DNA of 64,000 nucleotides from an uncultured Bacteroidota bacterium (GCA_903877645.1 CAIRES010000051.1:1-64000); one strand, 5' to 3'; shown: positions 49,476-58,358, counted from the stretch's first letter. Numbers and translations are program-made. The notes: generated from the letters alone by a model not told the origin.

Positions 49476-49559
49476 TTTTCTCGTAAATCCCAACTATTTC
49501 CCCATAAACCACGTCTTAGTATTAAGGAAGGGTTAAAGAAGTGGTAAGAAAATTGTAAA

Positions 49560-49567
49560 TAAATTTG
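49560..49567 (+). promoter_or_regulatory. TAAATTTG -7 candidate upstream of the sigma factor gene
   Basis: TAAATTTG in the 240-base gap after the propeller gene, about 148 bases before the sigma ATG. No -33 TTG at the right distance. Nothing else was found in this gap. Confidence 0.3.
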
Positions 49568-49715
49568 GTAATATCAGCAATTTTAACTTTTTTGCATCAT
49601 TAATCAGGTAATCTCCTCACAAAAACATCGCTTATAGCATAGAAACTTCTACACTAAACAATACATACGGTATGGCGTGACAAATACATCACCCGTTTAA
49701 AACCAAGTAGAAGCT

Positions 49716-50294
49716 ATGCAATTAACCCGCTTATCAGATGCCGAGCTGATCCATGCCTATACGCATGTTAACGAGTACGCCCTTGAGGTAGTTATCAACA
49801 GGTATAAGGACAAAATATATACCTCCATTTTCATGGTGGTGAAGGATAAATACCTCGCTGAGGATATTTTCCAGGATGCTTTCCTGAAGATCATCAAAAC
49901 AATGAAAGATGGCCGCTACTCCGAGCAGGGCAAGTTCCTGCCATGGGCCATCAGGGTGGCACACAACCTGTGCATGGACCATTTCCGCAAAACCCGTCAG
50001 CAGGTAGCTGTAACCTTGCCCGATGGCCAGGATATATCCTATCTCTTTGGCCCCAGCGATATGGTGGCTGATGGCATAGAAAAGCGTGAAGTGCATCAAT
50101 CCGTACGCCAGCTGGTGGAAGGCCTGCCCTACGAGCAGCGCGAAGTGATCGTGCTCCGCATCTATGCAGATCTCAGTTTTAAGGAGATTTCAGACCTTAC
50201 CGGGGTGAGTATCAATACAGCTCTTGGACGTATGCGTTATGGGCTTATTAACTTAAGAAAGTTAATCACTGATAAAGAACTCGTTTTACGTTAA
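49716..50294 (+). CDS. ECF-type RNA polymerase sigma factor
   Basis: 192 residues. Region 2: VINRYKDKIYTSIFMVVKDKYLAEDIFQDAFLKI (split here by function: core binding and -10 recognition) with the DIFQDAFLK signature; WAIRVAHNLCMDHFRK is region 2.4. Region 4: LPYEQREVIVLRIYADLSF, then KEISDLTGVSINTALGRMRYGL as the helix-turn-helix. No anti-sigma gene is adjacent; the next gene is rsmE. Such solitary small sigma factors are common in Bacteroidota. Confidence 0.92.
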   Translation: MQLTRLSDAELIHAYTHVNEYALEVVINRYKDKIYTSIFMVVKDKYLAEDIFQDAFLKIIKTMKDGRYSEQGKFLPWAIRVAHNLCMDHFRKTRQQVAVTLPDGQDISYLFGPSDMVADGIEKREVHQSVRQLVEGLPYEQREVIVLRIYADLSFKEISDLTGVSINTALGRMRYGLINLRKLITDKELVLR

Positions 50295-50303
50295 GGATAT
50301 TTG

Positions 50304-50311
50304 TATTTTTG
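50304..50311 (+). promoter_or_regulatory. TATTTTTG -7 element before rsmE
   Basis: Perfect TAnnTTTG match ending 7 bases before the rsmE ATG at 50319, inside the 24-base gap after the sigma gene. It would give a near-leaderless rsmE message. The -33 position has TTT but no G. Confidence 0.4.
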
Positions 50312-50318
50312 CTCCCTT

Positions 50319-51044
50319 ATGGCCCAAATACCCGGTTTTTTCTATGACGGCACGTTGTCCGCTCATTCAGTTGTCACCCTCGATGGGGATACCGCCAAAC
50401 ACATCTGGCAGGTACTGCGCATGGAGGCTGATGATAAAGTGATACTTACAGATGGCAAGGGCCGGATAGCCGAAGGCTCTATCCATAGCGCCGAACGCCA
50501 CAAATGCAATGTGACCATTGAAAAGCTGTCGGTGCTGCCGCGGCGGGAAAATGTACTGCACCTGGGCATCTGCTTTACCAAGAACAACAGCCGTAATGAG
50601 TGGCTGCTGGAGAAGGCCACAGAGCTGGGGGTAGCTTCTATTATCCCTATAGCATCTGCCCGGTCTGAGAAGACATACATCCGTAATGAGCGCTGGCAGA
50701 AAATACTGCAATCGGCCATTTTACAATCCAAGCAATACTACCTGCCCGATTTTTCGGAGATCAGGCCCCTGCACCTTGTTTTAAAAGAGTATGAAGCAGT
50801 GCCCCAAAAACTGGTGGCCCACTGCATAGAAAATGCACCACGGCAGCCTTTGTCGGAAATGTTAAAACCATCCCGTGCAGCCATTATATTAATTGGCCCT
50901 GAAGGGGATTTCACCCAGGATGAAGTAAATTTGTGTACGGAGCATGGCTACAAAGCTGTGTCTATGGGCAGGCAAAGACTGCGCACAGAAACAGCGGCCA
51001 TTACTGCCGCAGCTTACTTTAACGTGATGAATGATGGTGAATAG
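50319..51044 (+). CDS. rsmE: 16S rRNA (uracil1498-N3)-methyltransferase RsmE
   Basis: 241 residues. N-terminal PUA-like domain (HSVVTLDGDTAKHIWQVLRM), C-terminal SPOUT methyltransferase fold with the knot motifs ATELGVASIIPIASARSEK, AAIILIGPEGDFTQDEV and SMGRQRLRTETAAITA. Methylates N3 of U1498 in 16S rRNA using SAM. An in-frame TTG at 50301 exists, but the ATG at 50319 gives the family start. The last 14 bases overlap the start of the DUF4159 gene. Confidence 0.93.
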   Translation: MAQIPGFFYDGTLSAHSVVTLDGDTAKHIWQVLRMEADDKVILTDGKGRIAEGSIHSAERHKCNVTIEKLSVLPRRENVLHLGICFTKNNSRNEWLLEKATELGVASIIPIASARSEKTYIRNERWQKILQSAILQSKQYYLPDFSEIRPLHLVLKEYEAVPQKLVAHCIENAPRQPLSEMLKPSRAAIILIGPEGDFTQDEVNLCTEHGYKAVSMGRQRLRTETAAITAAAYFNVMNDGE

Positions 51045-51726
51045 AATAAAGCAGTTAATACTTCCTGTACTTTTTATTTTTTTCAGTGTGGCCACACATG
51101 CGCAAAGCATGAAGCTGGCACTGCTGGTATATAATGGCGGCGGCGACTGGTATGCAAACCCTACTTCGCTTAAGAATCTGGCTATATTCTGTAATGAGAA
51201 TCTGCACACCAACTTTGACCCCATAGAGGCGCATGTAGAGGTAGGCAGCCCCGAGATATTTAATTACCCCTTTATACACATGACCGGCCACGGTCGCTGG
51301 GCGCTATCGGACGACGAAGCCCAAAACCTGCGCAAATACCTGGAGGGTGGCGGCTTCCTGCACATAGACGATAACTACGGCCTGGACCCTTACGTAAGGC
51401 CCGCCCTAAAAAAAGTATTCCCCGACCTTGATCTTGTAGAGCTGCCATTCAGTTATCCCATTTACCATCAAAAATATACCTTCAACAACGGCCTGCCCAA
51501 AATACATGAGCATGACGGCAAGCCGCCCAAAGGCTTCGGCCTGATATACAAAGGCCGGCTGGTATGCTTTTATAGCTACGAAACAGACCTTGGCGATGGC
51601 TGGGAAGATTTTGACGTACACCGCGACCCGCCTGAAAAGCATCAGGCTGCATTGCAGATGGGTGCTAACCTCATACAATATATCTTCACAGAAAACCCGG
51701 TCACAGAGAAGTCTAATGTGCAATAG
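51031..51726 (+). CDS. DUF4159 domain-containing exported protein
   Basis: 231 residues. Signal peptide (LILPVLFIFFSVATHA-Q) then a DUF4159 domain over nearly all the mature length: LALLVYNGGGDWYANPTSLK, FIHMTGHGRWALSDDEAQN, YLEGGGFLHIDDNYGLDPYV, LPFSYPIYHQKY, YSYETDLGDGWEDFDVHRD. The fold resembles glutamine-amidotransferase-like domains; the function is not known. It overlaps the end of rsmE by 14 bases in another frame, so the two are probably translated from one message. Confidence 0.85.
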   Translation: MMVNRIKQLILPVLFIFFSVATHAQSMKLALLVYNGGGDWYANPTSLKNLAIFCNENLHTNFDPIEAHVEVGSPEIFNYPFIHMTGHGRWALSDDEAQNLRKYLEGGGFLHIDDNYGLDPYVRPALKKVFPDLDLVELPFSYPIYHQKYTFNNGLPKIHEHDGKPPKGFGLIYKGRLVCFYSYETDLGDGWEDFDVHRDPPEKHQAALQMGANLIQYIFTENPVTEKSNVQ

Positions 51727-51780
51727 ACATTGGGTAATTCAAGCAGGGTACTATACTTTTACAGCAAACAGGGGCTTTTG

Positions 51781-53124
51781 ATGCAAAAAAAATATTCCAT
51801 ACTCATTGTTATATGCTTACTTACGGCTACTGCTTTGGCCCAAACACCCAAAGACAAGTTGGATAAGCTGATGGAATACTACACACAGAACGATGATTTC
51901 AACGGTACTGTGCTGGTGGCAAAGAAAGGAGCCATAATACTCGAAAAAGGGTATGGCTATCGGAATGTAGAAAGTAAGTCGCCCAATACCGCCAATACCA
52001 TTTTCCAGATAGGCTCTAATACCAAGCAATTTACCGGCGAGATGATCGTGCAGTTGGACAGCAAGGGCCGGCTGGGTATAGAAGATAAGGTAAGCAGGTA
52101 CATTCCCGGCTTCACTGACGGCGATAAAATATCCCTCAAAAACCTCCTCACACACACCTCTGGCCTGTACAACTATACCAAGGAAACCGAGTTTACTGTG
52201 ATACACCCTGAGAAAGCGGTGAACAAGGAAACAATACTGGCTACCTTCAAGAATAAACAGCTTGAATTTGCACCGGGCAGTAAATTTGAGTACAGCAATT
52301 CCAACTACTTTTTGCTGGGATGTATTATAGAAAAGATCACCGGTATGAGGTACGAGACTGAGGTGCGCCGCAACATCTTCAATGTATGCGGCATGACGCA
52401 TACCGGCTTCGATTTCACACACCTGAGAGATCCAAATAAAGCCACAGGTTATTACTACATACAAAGCGGTAAGGTAATGGAAGCGCCCATCACCGACTCC
52501 AGCATATCCTTTGCTGCGGGCGCTATCTACAGCACCGTAGGCGATCTGTACAAGTGGCACCAGGCATTGCATCAATACAAGTTGCTGCCTAAAGACTGGC
52601 AGAGCCTGCCCTACAAGCCTTTTAAGAACCATTACGCTTTTGGGTGGAGCATTGATAAAATTGATGGTAAGGAATACATGACCCATACTGGTGGCATCAG
52701 CGGCTTCACCAGCTACGAGCTGCGCAGCGACCCCGAAGACATCTTCATAGTAATACTCGAAAACAACATGAAGCCCGGCACCGATAATGAAACGATCGGT
52801 AAGAGCCTCCTTAAATGTCTCGATGATAAAGCGTACAAGCTGCCATCAGATAAAATGATCACTGTAAAATCTGATCTGCTGCAATCTTACGCCGGTACTT
52901 ACCAGGTCAATTCTGACTTCGCGATAACTATACGCGCAAATGGCAACGAGCTGACCGCACAGGCCACCAACCAATCAGAGATCAGGCTGAAAGCAGAAAG
53001 CCAGACAATCTTCCACACCGTAGGCGTAGCCGCTACCATAGAGTTCGTTAAGAATAAAAATGGCGGCCCCTGCAAAGAGATCGTCCTCCGCCAGAATGGC
53101 ACTGAATTAACAGGGACGAGGTAG
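51781..53124 (+). CDS. Serine hydrolase, beta-lactamase class C family
   Basis: 447 residues. Signal peptide (YSILIVICLLTATALA-Q). The three family motifs are present: S79-N-T-K82 (nucleophile and base) in QIGSNTKQFTG, Y-S-N in KFEYSNSNYFLLG, and HTGG in YMTHTGGISGF. A C-terminal lipocalin-like domain (LLQSYAGTYQVNSDFAITIR) follows. Such proteins are usually D,D-peptidases or esterases, not resistance enzymes. The frame extends to 51730, but the ATG at 51781 begins the signal peptide. 54 bases separate it from DUF4159. Confidence 0.88.
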   Translation: MQKKYSILIVICLLTATALAQTPKDKLDKLMEYYTQNDDFNGTVLVAKKGAIILEKGYGYRNVESKSPNTANTIFQIGSNTKQFTGEMIVQLDSKGRLGIEDKVSRYIPGFTDGDKISLKNLLTHTSGLYNYTKETEFTVIHPEKAVNKETILATFKNKQLEFAPGSKFEYSNSNYFLLGCIIEKITGMRYETEVRRNIFNVCGMTHTGFDFTHLRDPNKATGYYYIQSGKVMEAPITDSSISFAAGAIYSTVGDLYKWHQALHQYKLLPKDWQSLPYKPFKNHYAFGWSIDKIDGKEYMTHTGGISGFTSYELRSDPEDIFIVILENNMKPGTDNETIGKSLLKCLDDKAYKLPSDKMITVKSDLLQSYAGTYQVNSDFAITIRANGNELTAQATNQSEIRLKAESQTIFHTVGVAATIEFVKNKNGGPCKEIVLRQNGTELTGTR

Positions 53125-53153
53125 AAGCAGCACGGAATCCCCCACGCCGCCGG

Positions 53154-53249
53154 TGTTGGTGTCCTCACCAACGCCCTCACGCAGGACAGGAAACACAACC
53201 AAACTCCCCCCTTTAGGGTAGGGGTATTCTCACGCAGGACAGGAAACAC
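53154..53249. repeat. Direct and inverted repeats between convergent genes
   Basis: A 21-bp direct repeat (ctcacgcaggac plus aggaaacac) occurs at 53176-53196 and 53229-53249. A hairpin gttggtg (53155-53161) / caccaac (53166-53172) precedes the first copy, and aactcccccctttagggtaggggt lies between the copies (split: aactcccccc, tttagggtaggggt). No gene is seen in 53125-53289. Confidence 0.6.
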
Positions 53250-53289
53250 TAAATCGCTCCTCTGGAATTTGTACCCTGGAATTTGAAAT

Positions 53290-54210
53290 TTAGTATTTAA
53301 GCCTCGCCTCCACCTTCTTCAGATAATCCAGCGATGCCTTACTGATCACTTTTCGTTTCTCGTTGAAAGGTATTTTGATGATCTGCCACCATGAGGCAAA
53401 GAAAGCGCCCAAGTGTCCTTTGGATATACGCAGATATTGCAGCGACCAGCTCAATGCAGTAGTTACAAAATATTTGAAAGGCAGATAACGCCATGCCACT
53501 TTGCTTTTATTGATCCACTGCATCTGCAACTTCCTGTAGCCCGGCGGGCGGCCCAGTGGTGATTCTTTGTGCTCTATTGTTACGCCATCATCGTAGCCAA
53601 TAGTATAGCCTGCATCTATTACACGGTAGGCAAGGTCATACTCCTCCATGCCATAATGAAAATCGGTGGGGTATAGCCCTGTTGCATCGATCACCTCCCG
53701 CTTCATAATATGCGCACCACCTGCAAAATATGCAGTGAGAAAGCACGGCATAGCCTTATACTTATCGTACTGCTTGTGCGGGAAGGCAGTTACCTGCACC
53801 TGCTTATTCTCATAATAGATCACCCTGAAGGTGATGATACCCGTATTGGCTTCTTTAAAGAACGGCTCGTTGAACAGGCCTGCCAGTCGTTGCAAGTCAT
53901 CGGGCTTTGTAAATACCATATCATCATCAATACTTAGCAGCAGCTTGCCTTTCGATAATGGGATCAGTTTATTGCGCCCCTTGGCCACGCCCAGGTTCAC
54001 ATCAGAAAAGATGTACTGCGCCTTTAGTTCGGGATGGGCCGCAATATAATCGGCCACATCATCGTAGGGGTCTGATGAATTATTGTTGAGTACCAGTACC
54101 TCTTCGATCACATCATCCTTATTGGTTTGCGCGTTCAGGTTCACCAGCAGTTCCAGCAGGTCGGCCGGGCGGTTGTAGGTGATGATGAGTATGGAAATAC
54201 GGTCTGGCAT
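53290..54210 (-). CDS. Glycosyltransferase family 2
   Basis: 306 residues with a GT-A fold: ISILIITYNRPADLLELL at the start, EEVLVLNNNSSDPYDDVADY, NLGVAKGRNKLIPLSKGKLL, and the DxD-type metal motif in LLSIDDDMVF. A second acidic site GMEEYDLAYRVIDAGY and a C-terminal amphipathic region follow. Transfers a sugar from a nucleotide donor, acceptor unknown. Isolated from the GT genes at 59-64 kb, and divergent from the FAD oxidoreductase gene. Confidence 0.88.
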   Translation of the reverse strand: MPDRISILIITYNRPADLLELLVNLNAQTNKDDVIEEVLVLNNNSSDPYDDVADYIAAHPELKAQYIFSDVNLGVAKGRNKLIPLSKGKLLLSIDDDMVFTKPDDLQRLAGLFNEPFFKEANTGIITFRVIYYENKQVQVTAFPHKQYDKYKAMPCFLTAYFAGGAHIMKREVIDATGLYPTDFHYGMEEYDLAYRVIDAGYTIGYDDGVTIEHKESPLGRPPGYRKLQMQWINKSKVAWRYLPFKYFVTTALSWSLQYLRISKGHLGAFFASWWQIIKIPFNEKRKVISKASLDYLKKVEARLKY

Positions 54211-54282
54211 GTATCAGGGGATAAATATACAGAAATCCTGAAACCCTTTGGGCAGCGCGGCAGAAACTGCTATATTTAGGGC

Positions 54283-55416
54283 ATGTTCAGCTATTGGGAG
54301 CAGCAGAGTTTTTCTTACTATGATCATATAGTCATTGGCGCAGGCATAGTAGGCCTTAGCGCTGCTATGGAGCTAAAGGAGAAGTATTCAAAAAGCCGTA
54401 TACTCGTATTAGAGCGTGGCCTGTTCCCCACAGGTGCCAGCACCCGCAACGCAGGTTTCGCCTGCATGGGCAGCGCCACCGAGCTGCTCGACGACCTGCA
54501 ACACACACCCGAAGCAGATGTGGTAGCCCTCTTTGCTGCAAGAAAAAAAGGCCTTGATCAACTGCGTATCCGCCTCGGTGATGATAAAATTGGCTACCAT
54601 GCCAATGGCGGCCATGAGCTCATCAGCGATAAGGAGATAGATGTGCTGGATAAACTGGATTACCTGAATACACTGCTGCTGCCTGTAGCAGGTAAATCCG
54701 CATTTCTGCCGGCAAGCGATCGCATAGCAGAGTTTGGCTTTAAAGGTACCTACGCAAAAGCCCTGATCGCTCATACCTGCGAAGGCGAGCTGAATAGTGG
54801 CATGATGATGCGCGCCCTCATGGATATGGCCATACAACAAGGAATAGAGATAAAGACCGGTGCTGAAGTAACAGGCTATGACGAGACCGAAAAGAAGGTG
54901 ACTGTGCATGTAAAGAACCCATTTAGGAAGGAGGAGTGGCCGCTTGCCTGCGCCACGCTTACTATATGCACCAATGCCTTTACGAAACAACTACTGCCCA
55001 ACGAAGATATAACCCCCGGCCGGGGGCAGGTACTCATCACTGATGTGATACCCGGCCTGAAGATCAAAGGTATCTTCCATTTCGATCAGGGATATTACTA
55101 CTTCCGCGAGATAGATGGGCGTGTACTCTTTGGTGGTGGCCGCAACATAGACTTTGCCGGCGAAGAAACAACAGAGATAGCCCTCAACGAAAAAATACAA
55201 GCCGACCTCGAAGAAAAACTAAGAACGATCATATTGCCGGACACAGACCATACCATTGCCCAGCGCTGGGCAGGTATTATGGCATTTGGGCAAACAAAAT
55301 ACCCCATCGTAAAAGCCTTTTCTGACAAGGTGTTTGGTGCATTTCGCTTAGGCGGCATGGGTGTGGCACTCGGCACAGAAGTAGCCCGGCAGGTAGTGGC
55401 ATTACATGAGTTGTAG
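54283..55416 (+). CDS. FAD-dependent oxidoreductase (DAO family)
   Basis: 377 residues. The FAD-binding Rossmann motif is YDHIVIGAGIVGLSAAMEL (GxGxxG); ERGLFPTGASTRNAGFACMG is the usual DAO block after it. The middle (ALMDMAIQQGIEIKTGAEVTG) and end (GVALGTEVARQVVAL) fit the amine/amino-acid oxidase and glycerol-3-phosphate dehydrogenase-like family. Substrate not assignable. TATATTTA ends 4 bases before the ATG, one base off the -7 consensus. The stop is one base from that of the convergent maf gene. Confidence 0.85.
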   Translation: MFSYWEQQSFSYYDHIVIGAGIVGLSAAMELKEKYSKSRILVLERGLFPTGASTRNAGFACMGSATELLDDLQHTPEADVVALFAARKKGLDQLRIRLGDDKIGYHANGGHELISDKEIDVLDKLDYLNTLLLPVAGKSAFLPASDRIAEFGFKGTYAKALIAHTCEGELNSGMMMRALMDMAIQQGIEIKTGAEVTGYDETEKKVTVHVKNPFRKEEWPLACATLTICTNAFTKQLLPNEDITPGRGQVLITDVIPGLKIKGIFHFDQGYYYFREIDGRVLFGGGRNIDFAGEETTEIALNEKIQADLEEKLRTIILPDTDHTIAQRWAGIMAFGQTKYPIVKAFSDKVFGAFRLGGMGVALGTEVARQVVALHEL

Positions 55417-55417
55417 T

Positions 55418-55981
55418 CTATTCCAATGAATGTAGCGCAATACACACTTCACCAATAGGCAGACCCATTACGTTATAATAATCGCCGTTTATTTTTTCAA
55501 TCCCCGTTACGCCTATCCATTCCTGTATAGCATAAGCGCCTGCTTTGTCAAAAGGTTTGTAGTGGTCCACATAATGCGCTATCTGTGCATCAGTAAGTGG
55601 TCGGAAGTAAACCTCGGTAGTAGTGCTGAAGGCGATTTCCCTGCTGCCTTTACGTATACACACCCCCGTTACTACTTTGTGCATCCTGCCTGCCAGTTGG
55701 CGTAGTATAGACTTGGCATTAGCGGCATCAGTTGGCTTCCCCAGTATATGATGATCCAGTAATACTATTGTATCCGCAGCTATCACCGTTGCATCATTCA
55801 CCAGGTGCAGCACAGCATCAGCCTTTTTCTTCGCCAGAAATAGTGGAACATCCTCACCCGGCATGCCGGGTGGGTTGGTCTCATCTACATCCGCGATCAA
55901 GACTTCAAACTGGTATTCGGCCATTTCTAAGAGCTGCTTGCGTCTCGGCGATTGCGATGCGAGAATTATTTTCTGTGCCAC
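55418..55981 (-). CDS. Maf family nucleotide pyrophosphatase
   Basis: 187 residues. KIILASQSPRRKQLLEMAEY is the N-terminal Maf signature; TVIAADTIVLLDHHILGKP, YAIQEWIGVTGIEKINGDYYN and VMGLPIGEV are the other conserved blocks. Maf proteins hydrolyse non-canonical or canonical NTPs (dTTP/UTP types) to the monophosphate. The reading frame is open to 56020 with a TTG, but a GTG at 55981 overlaps the stop of the upstream UbiA gene by one base (TAGTG) and places the start right before the signature, so GTG is preferred and translational coupling is likely. Confidence 0.9.
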   Translation of the reverse strand: MAQKIILASQSPRRKQLLEMAEYQFEVLIADVDETNPPGMPGEDVPLFLAKKKADAVLHLVNDATVIAADTIVLLDHHILGKPTDAANAKSILRQLAGRMHKVVTGVCIRKGSREIAFSTTTEVYFRPLTDAQIAHYVDHYKPFDKAGAYAIQEWIGVTGIEKINGDYYNVMGLPIGEVCIALHSLE

Positions 55982-56910
55982 TATGTATAAGATTGAAAGT
56001 GATAAATAATCAATGAGCAAACACCCAATACCATGATGCCTTTGAGCATACGGCTTGCCCTTTGATAATGGGCGGTGGTAAAATCTTTACCGATGAAAAA
56101 CGACAAAACCAATAGAGGCACAATGAGTAGTATACTCACATAGCCCGGCAAAATATAATAGCCCCTGCTACCCAAAACCACGGCTACAATAGCCAGCGGC
56201 ACAATAGCAAGCACCATCAACACCCTGATGAAAGACACACAATAAGACAATCCTTTTTTGATGGGCATAGTCACACACCCCTCTGCATCATCGCCTTTAT
56301 AGTCTTCCATGTCCTTTACTATTTCGCGCATCCAGCTGAGCATGAAGGCAAAATAAGCATAGATCACTAATACCCACACCGGCATCGAAGAATTGGAGCC
56401 CGATGGAAATACTGGCAGCGAAAATTGTCCGTGGAGTACGGGCTCATAAATGACCAGTGTGAGAATAGTAAATGCCGTTAGCACAGACACGGCAATATTG
56501 CCGCTCATGTATTGCTTTTTGAGGTGGGTGGAGTAGAACCACAGCAGCAAAGTGCAACCCGCCTGTAGCAGCAGCCACTCGTAATGGTGTGCCTGTGCGG
56601 CTACATAGCCCGCCAATATTAATGCGATAGCATTGAGTACAGTATGTGCTATAATGGCCTGCTTACGGGGTATGGTCTTTCCCAGTACCACCTTATCTGG
56701 CCGGTTGATGGTGTCTATCTTAATATCGAAATAGTCGTTGATGATATAACCTGCGGCAGCTATCAGCGCTGTAGACAGCGCGATACATAAAAAATTAACA
56801 GGGCCAAGTATACCGGGTGAGCAGGGCAGTACCACAAATGCCCACGCTAGCAATTGTGTGAGAAAGATGATGAGGAGATTTTGCCACCTGATAAGTTGCA
56901 GCCACGGCAT
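55981..56910 (-). CDS. UbiA family prenyltransferase
   Basis: 309 residues, about eight to nine membrane helices. First Asp-rich motif in GYIINDYFDIKIDTINRPDK (NDxxDxxxD) and the second in MVKD-like MREIVKDMEDYKGDDAEGC. This pattern is typical of UbiA transferases; the Bacteroidota branch is often annotated as geranylgeranylglycerol-phosphate geranylgeranyltransferase-like, but it could equally act in menaquinone or other prenyl-lipid synthesis. Followed by maf with a one-base overlap. Confidence 0.88.
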   Translation of the reverse strand: MPWLQLIRWQNLLIIFLTQLLAWAFVVLPCSPGILGPVNFLCIALSTALIAAAGYIINDYFDIKIDTINRPDKVVLGKTIPRKQAIIAHTVLNAIALILAGYVAAQAHHYEWLLLQAGCTLLLWFYSTHLKKQYMSGNIAVSVLTAFTILTLVIYEPVLHGQFSLPVFPSGSNSSMPVWVLVIYAYFAFMLSWMREIVKDMEDYKGDDAEGCVTMPIKKGLSYCVSFIRVLMVLAIVPLAIVAVVLGSRGYYILPGYVSILLIVPLLVLSFFIGKDFTTAHYQRASRMLKGIMVLGVCSLIIYHFQSYT

Positions 56911-56948
56911 GGGTGATGATTTGGATAATGGTTACTTTGGTCTTTATA

Positions 56949-56980
56949 AAAGAACAGTTGCCGCTGCGGGCAACTGTTCT
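56949..56980 (-). terminator. pyrE terminator
   Basis: agaacagttgcc (56951-56962) pairs perfectly with ggcaactgttct (56969-56980) around gctgcg. On the minus strand it is followed by TTTATAAAG. Located just after the pyrE stop at 56987. Confidence 0.8.
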
Positions 56981-56986
56981 GTTTAG

Positions 56987-57616
56987 TTATTTATTCCAGT
57001 TTCCGGGATCTAAACGCCACTGCCCCAGCGTTGCTTTTTGATCGGCAGTTATTAAATTTTGTTCTTCGCAAATCTCCATCAGTGCCTGGTAGTTGCTTAT
57101 AGTATGCAACGGCAAGCCTGCTTTAGCAAAAGCCTCATCTGCCACCGGAAAGCCATAGGTAAACAGCGCGCACATGCCCAGCACTTCAGCGCCCTGTTCG
57201 CGCAGCACATCTACCACCTGCAGGCTGCTTTTACCGGTACTCACCAGGTCTTCCACCACCACTACTTTTTGTCCCTTCTCCATTACGCCCTCTATCTGGT
57301 TGCCCATACCATGTTCTTTTGGTTTGGCACGCACATATATAAATGGTAGCTTCAGCAGGTCGGCAGCCATCACACCATGCGCTATGCCGGCGGTAGCCAC
57401 CCCCGCTATTACGTCAGCCTCCGGAAATTTATCCAGTATCATATTGGCCAGCTCACTTTTCACAAAGTCGCGTACATACGGAAACGACAATACCTTGCGG
57501 TTGTCGCAATAAACAGGGGAATGCCACCCCGAAGCCCATGTATATGGGTTTTGCGGGTTGATCTGTAATGCCTTAATTTGCAATAGTTTTTCAGCGAATT
57601 GTTTTGGTGTGCTCAT
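56987..57616 (-). CDS. pyrE: Orotate phosphoribosyltransferase
   Basis: 209 residues. ALQINPQNPYTWASGWHSPVY (family N-terminal block), CDNRKVLSFP, VIAGVATAGIAHGVMAA, FIYVRAKPKEHGMGN and the PRPP-binding loop VVVVEDLVSTGKSSL. Converts orotate and PRPP to OMP in pyrimidine synthesis. The frame extends to 57652, but MSTPKQFAEKLLQ at 57616 is supported by the promoter directly in front of it. Confidence 0.95.
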   Translation of the reverse strand: MSTPKQFAEKLLQIKALQINPQNPYTWASGWHSPVYCDNRKVLSFPYVRDFVKSELANMILDKFPEADVIAGVATAGIAHGVMAADLLKLPFIYVRAKPKEHGMGNQIEGVMEKGQKVVVVEDLVSTGKSSLQVVDVLREQGAEVLGMCALFTYGFPVADEAFAKAGLPLHTISNYQALMEICEEQNLITADQKATLGQWRLDPGNWNK

Positions 57617-57622
57617 AGTGCC

Positions 57623-57652
57623 CAAACCTACGCCAATTATGCAAACCTTCAA
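57623..57652 (-). promoter_or_regulatory. pyrE promoter, near-leaderless (TTG-N19-TAGGTTTG)
   Basis: Minus strand: TTG at 57652-57650, 19 bases, TAGGTTTG at 57630-57623, then 6 bases to the ATG at 57616. Both boxes and the spacing match the Bacteroidota consensus. The predicted start of transcription falls on or within about 2 bases of the start codon. Confidence 0.6.
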
Positions 57653-57663
57653 AAAACAGTGGT

Positions 57664-58290
57664 ATGAATTTCCTTCAAAAAGTATATTTTAACGACAAAC
57701 CGCTGATACTCACCACAGAAAGCAGCACAGGTGATGCAAGCACGCAAGGCTACCTTACTTTTATAGGCGCTACTGCCGGAAACATTCAGAAAGCCATGGA
57801 TGCGCTGAACTTGCCGGCAACCACTGGTGCCATCATCACAGATACTTCAGAAGATGCCCTGCACAAGCAGTTAAAAGTCATGTTCCGGCCTATCGATGCT
57901 GCCGGTGGTTTAGTATACGATGAGGCAGGCGCTGTACTGATGATCTTTCGCAGGGGCAAATGGGACATACCCAAAGGGAAGCTGGATGCCGGTGAAACGA
58001 TCGCCGAATGTGCCTTGAGGGAGGTACATGAAGAAACCGGCCTCAAGACCCTCGTGCTTGGAGAAAAGATCTGCGATAGCTATCATATCTATCTTCAAAA
58101 GAAAGAATACTTCCTGAAACGCACTGTCTGGTATAAAATGAGCGGTAAGTCCTCTGAAACCCTGGCTCCGCAAACCGAGGAAGACATACTCGAGGCACGT
58201 TGGGTAGCCGAAAAAGATATGGCTCCGATAGCCAATGGCGCTTATACAGCCATACGGGAAGTTTTGCACCTCGCCGGCCTCAACTGGTAG
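57664..58290 (+). CDS. Nudix hydrolase with N-terminal extension
   Basis: 208 residues. Residues 75-205 form a Nudix domain with the box GKLDAGETIAECALREVHEETGL; before it comes AAGGLVYDEAGAVLMIFRRG-KWDIPKG. The N-terminal 70 residues (NFLQKVYFNDKPLILTTE...) are a Bacteroidota-type extension of unknown use. Likely hydrolyses a nucleoside diphosphate derivative; substrate unknown. Divergent from pyrE with a 47-base gap. Confidence 0.85.
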   Translation: MNFLQKVYFNDKPLILTTESSTGDASTQGYLTFIGATAGNIQKAMDALNLPATTGAIITDTSEDALHKQLKVMFRPIDAAGGLVYDEAGAVLMIFRRGKWDIPKGKLDAGETIAECALREVHEETGLKTLVLGEKICDSYHIYLQKKEYFLKRTVWYKMSGKSSETLAPQTEEDILEARWVAEKDMAPIANGAYTAIREVLHLAGLNW

Positions 58291-58350
58291 GTGGCAAATG
58301 TTTAACTTTTTTCCTTCATTCCCTTAACAGCCCTTCAACAATATCAGGGA

Positions 58351-58358
58351 TACCTTTG
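58351..58358 (+). promoter_or_regulatory. TACCTTTG -7 element before the DUF1232 gene
   Basis: Perfect TAnnTTTG match 17 bases before the ATG at 58376. It overlaps an in-frame GTG at 58358, which argues against that GTG as the start. Confidence 0.4.

Noticed and set aside
55982-56020. TTG start for maf giving 13 more residues
   Set aside because: The family begins at KIILASQSPRR; the GTG overlapping the ubiA-type stop is a better start.
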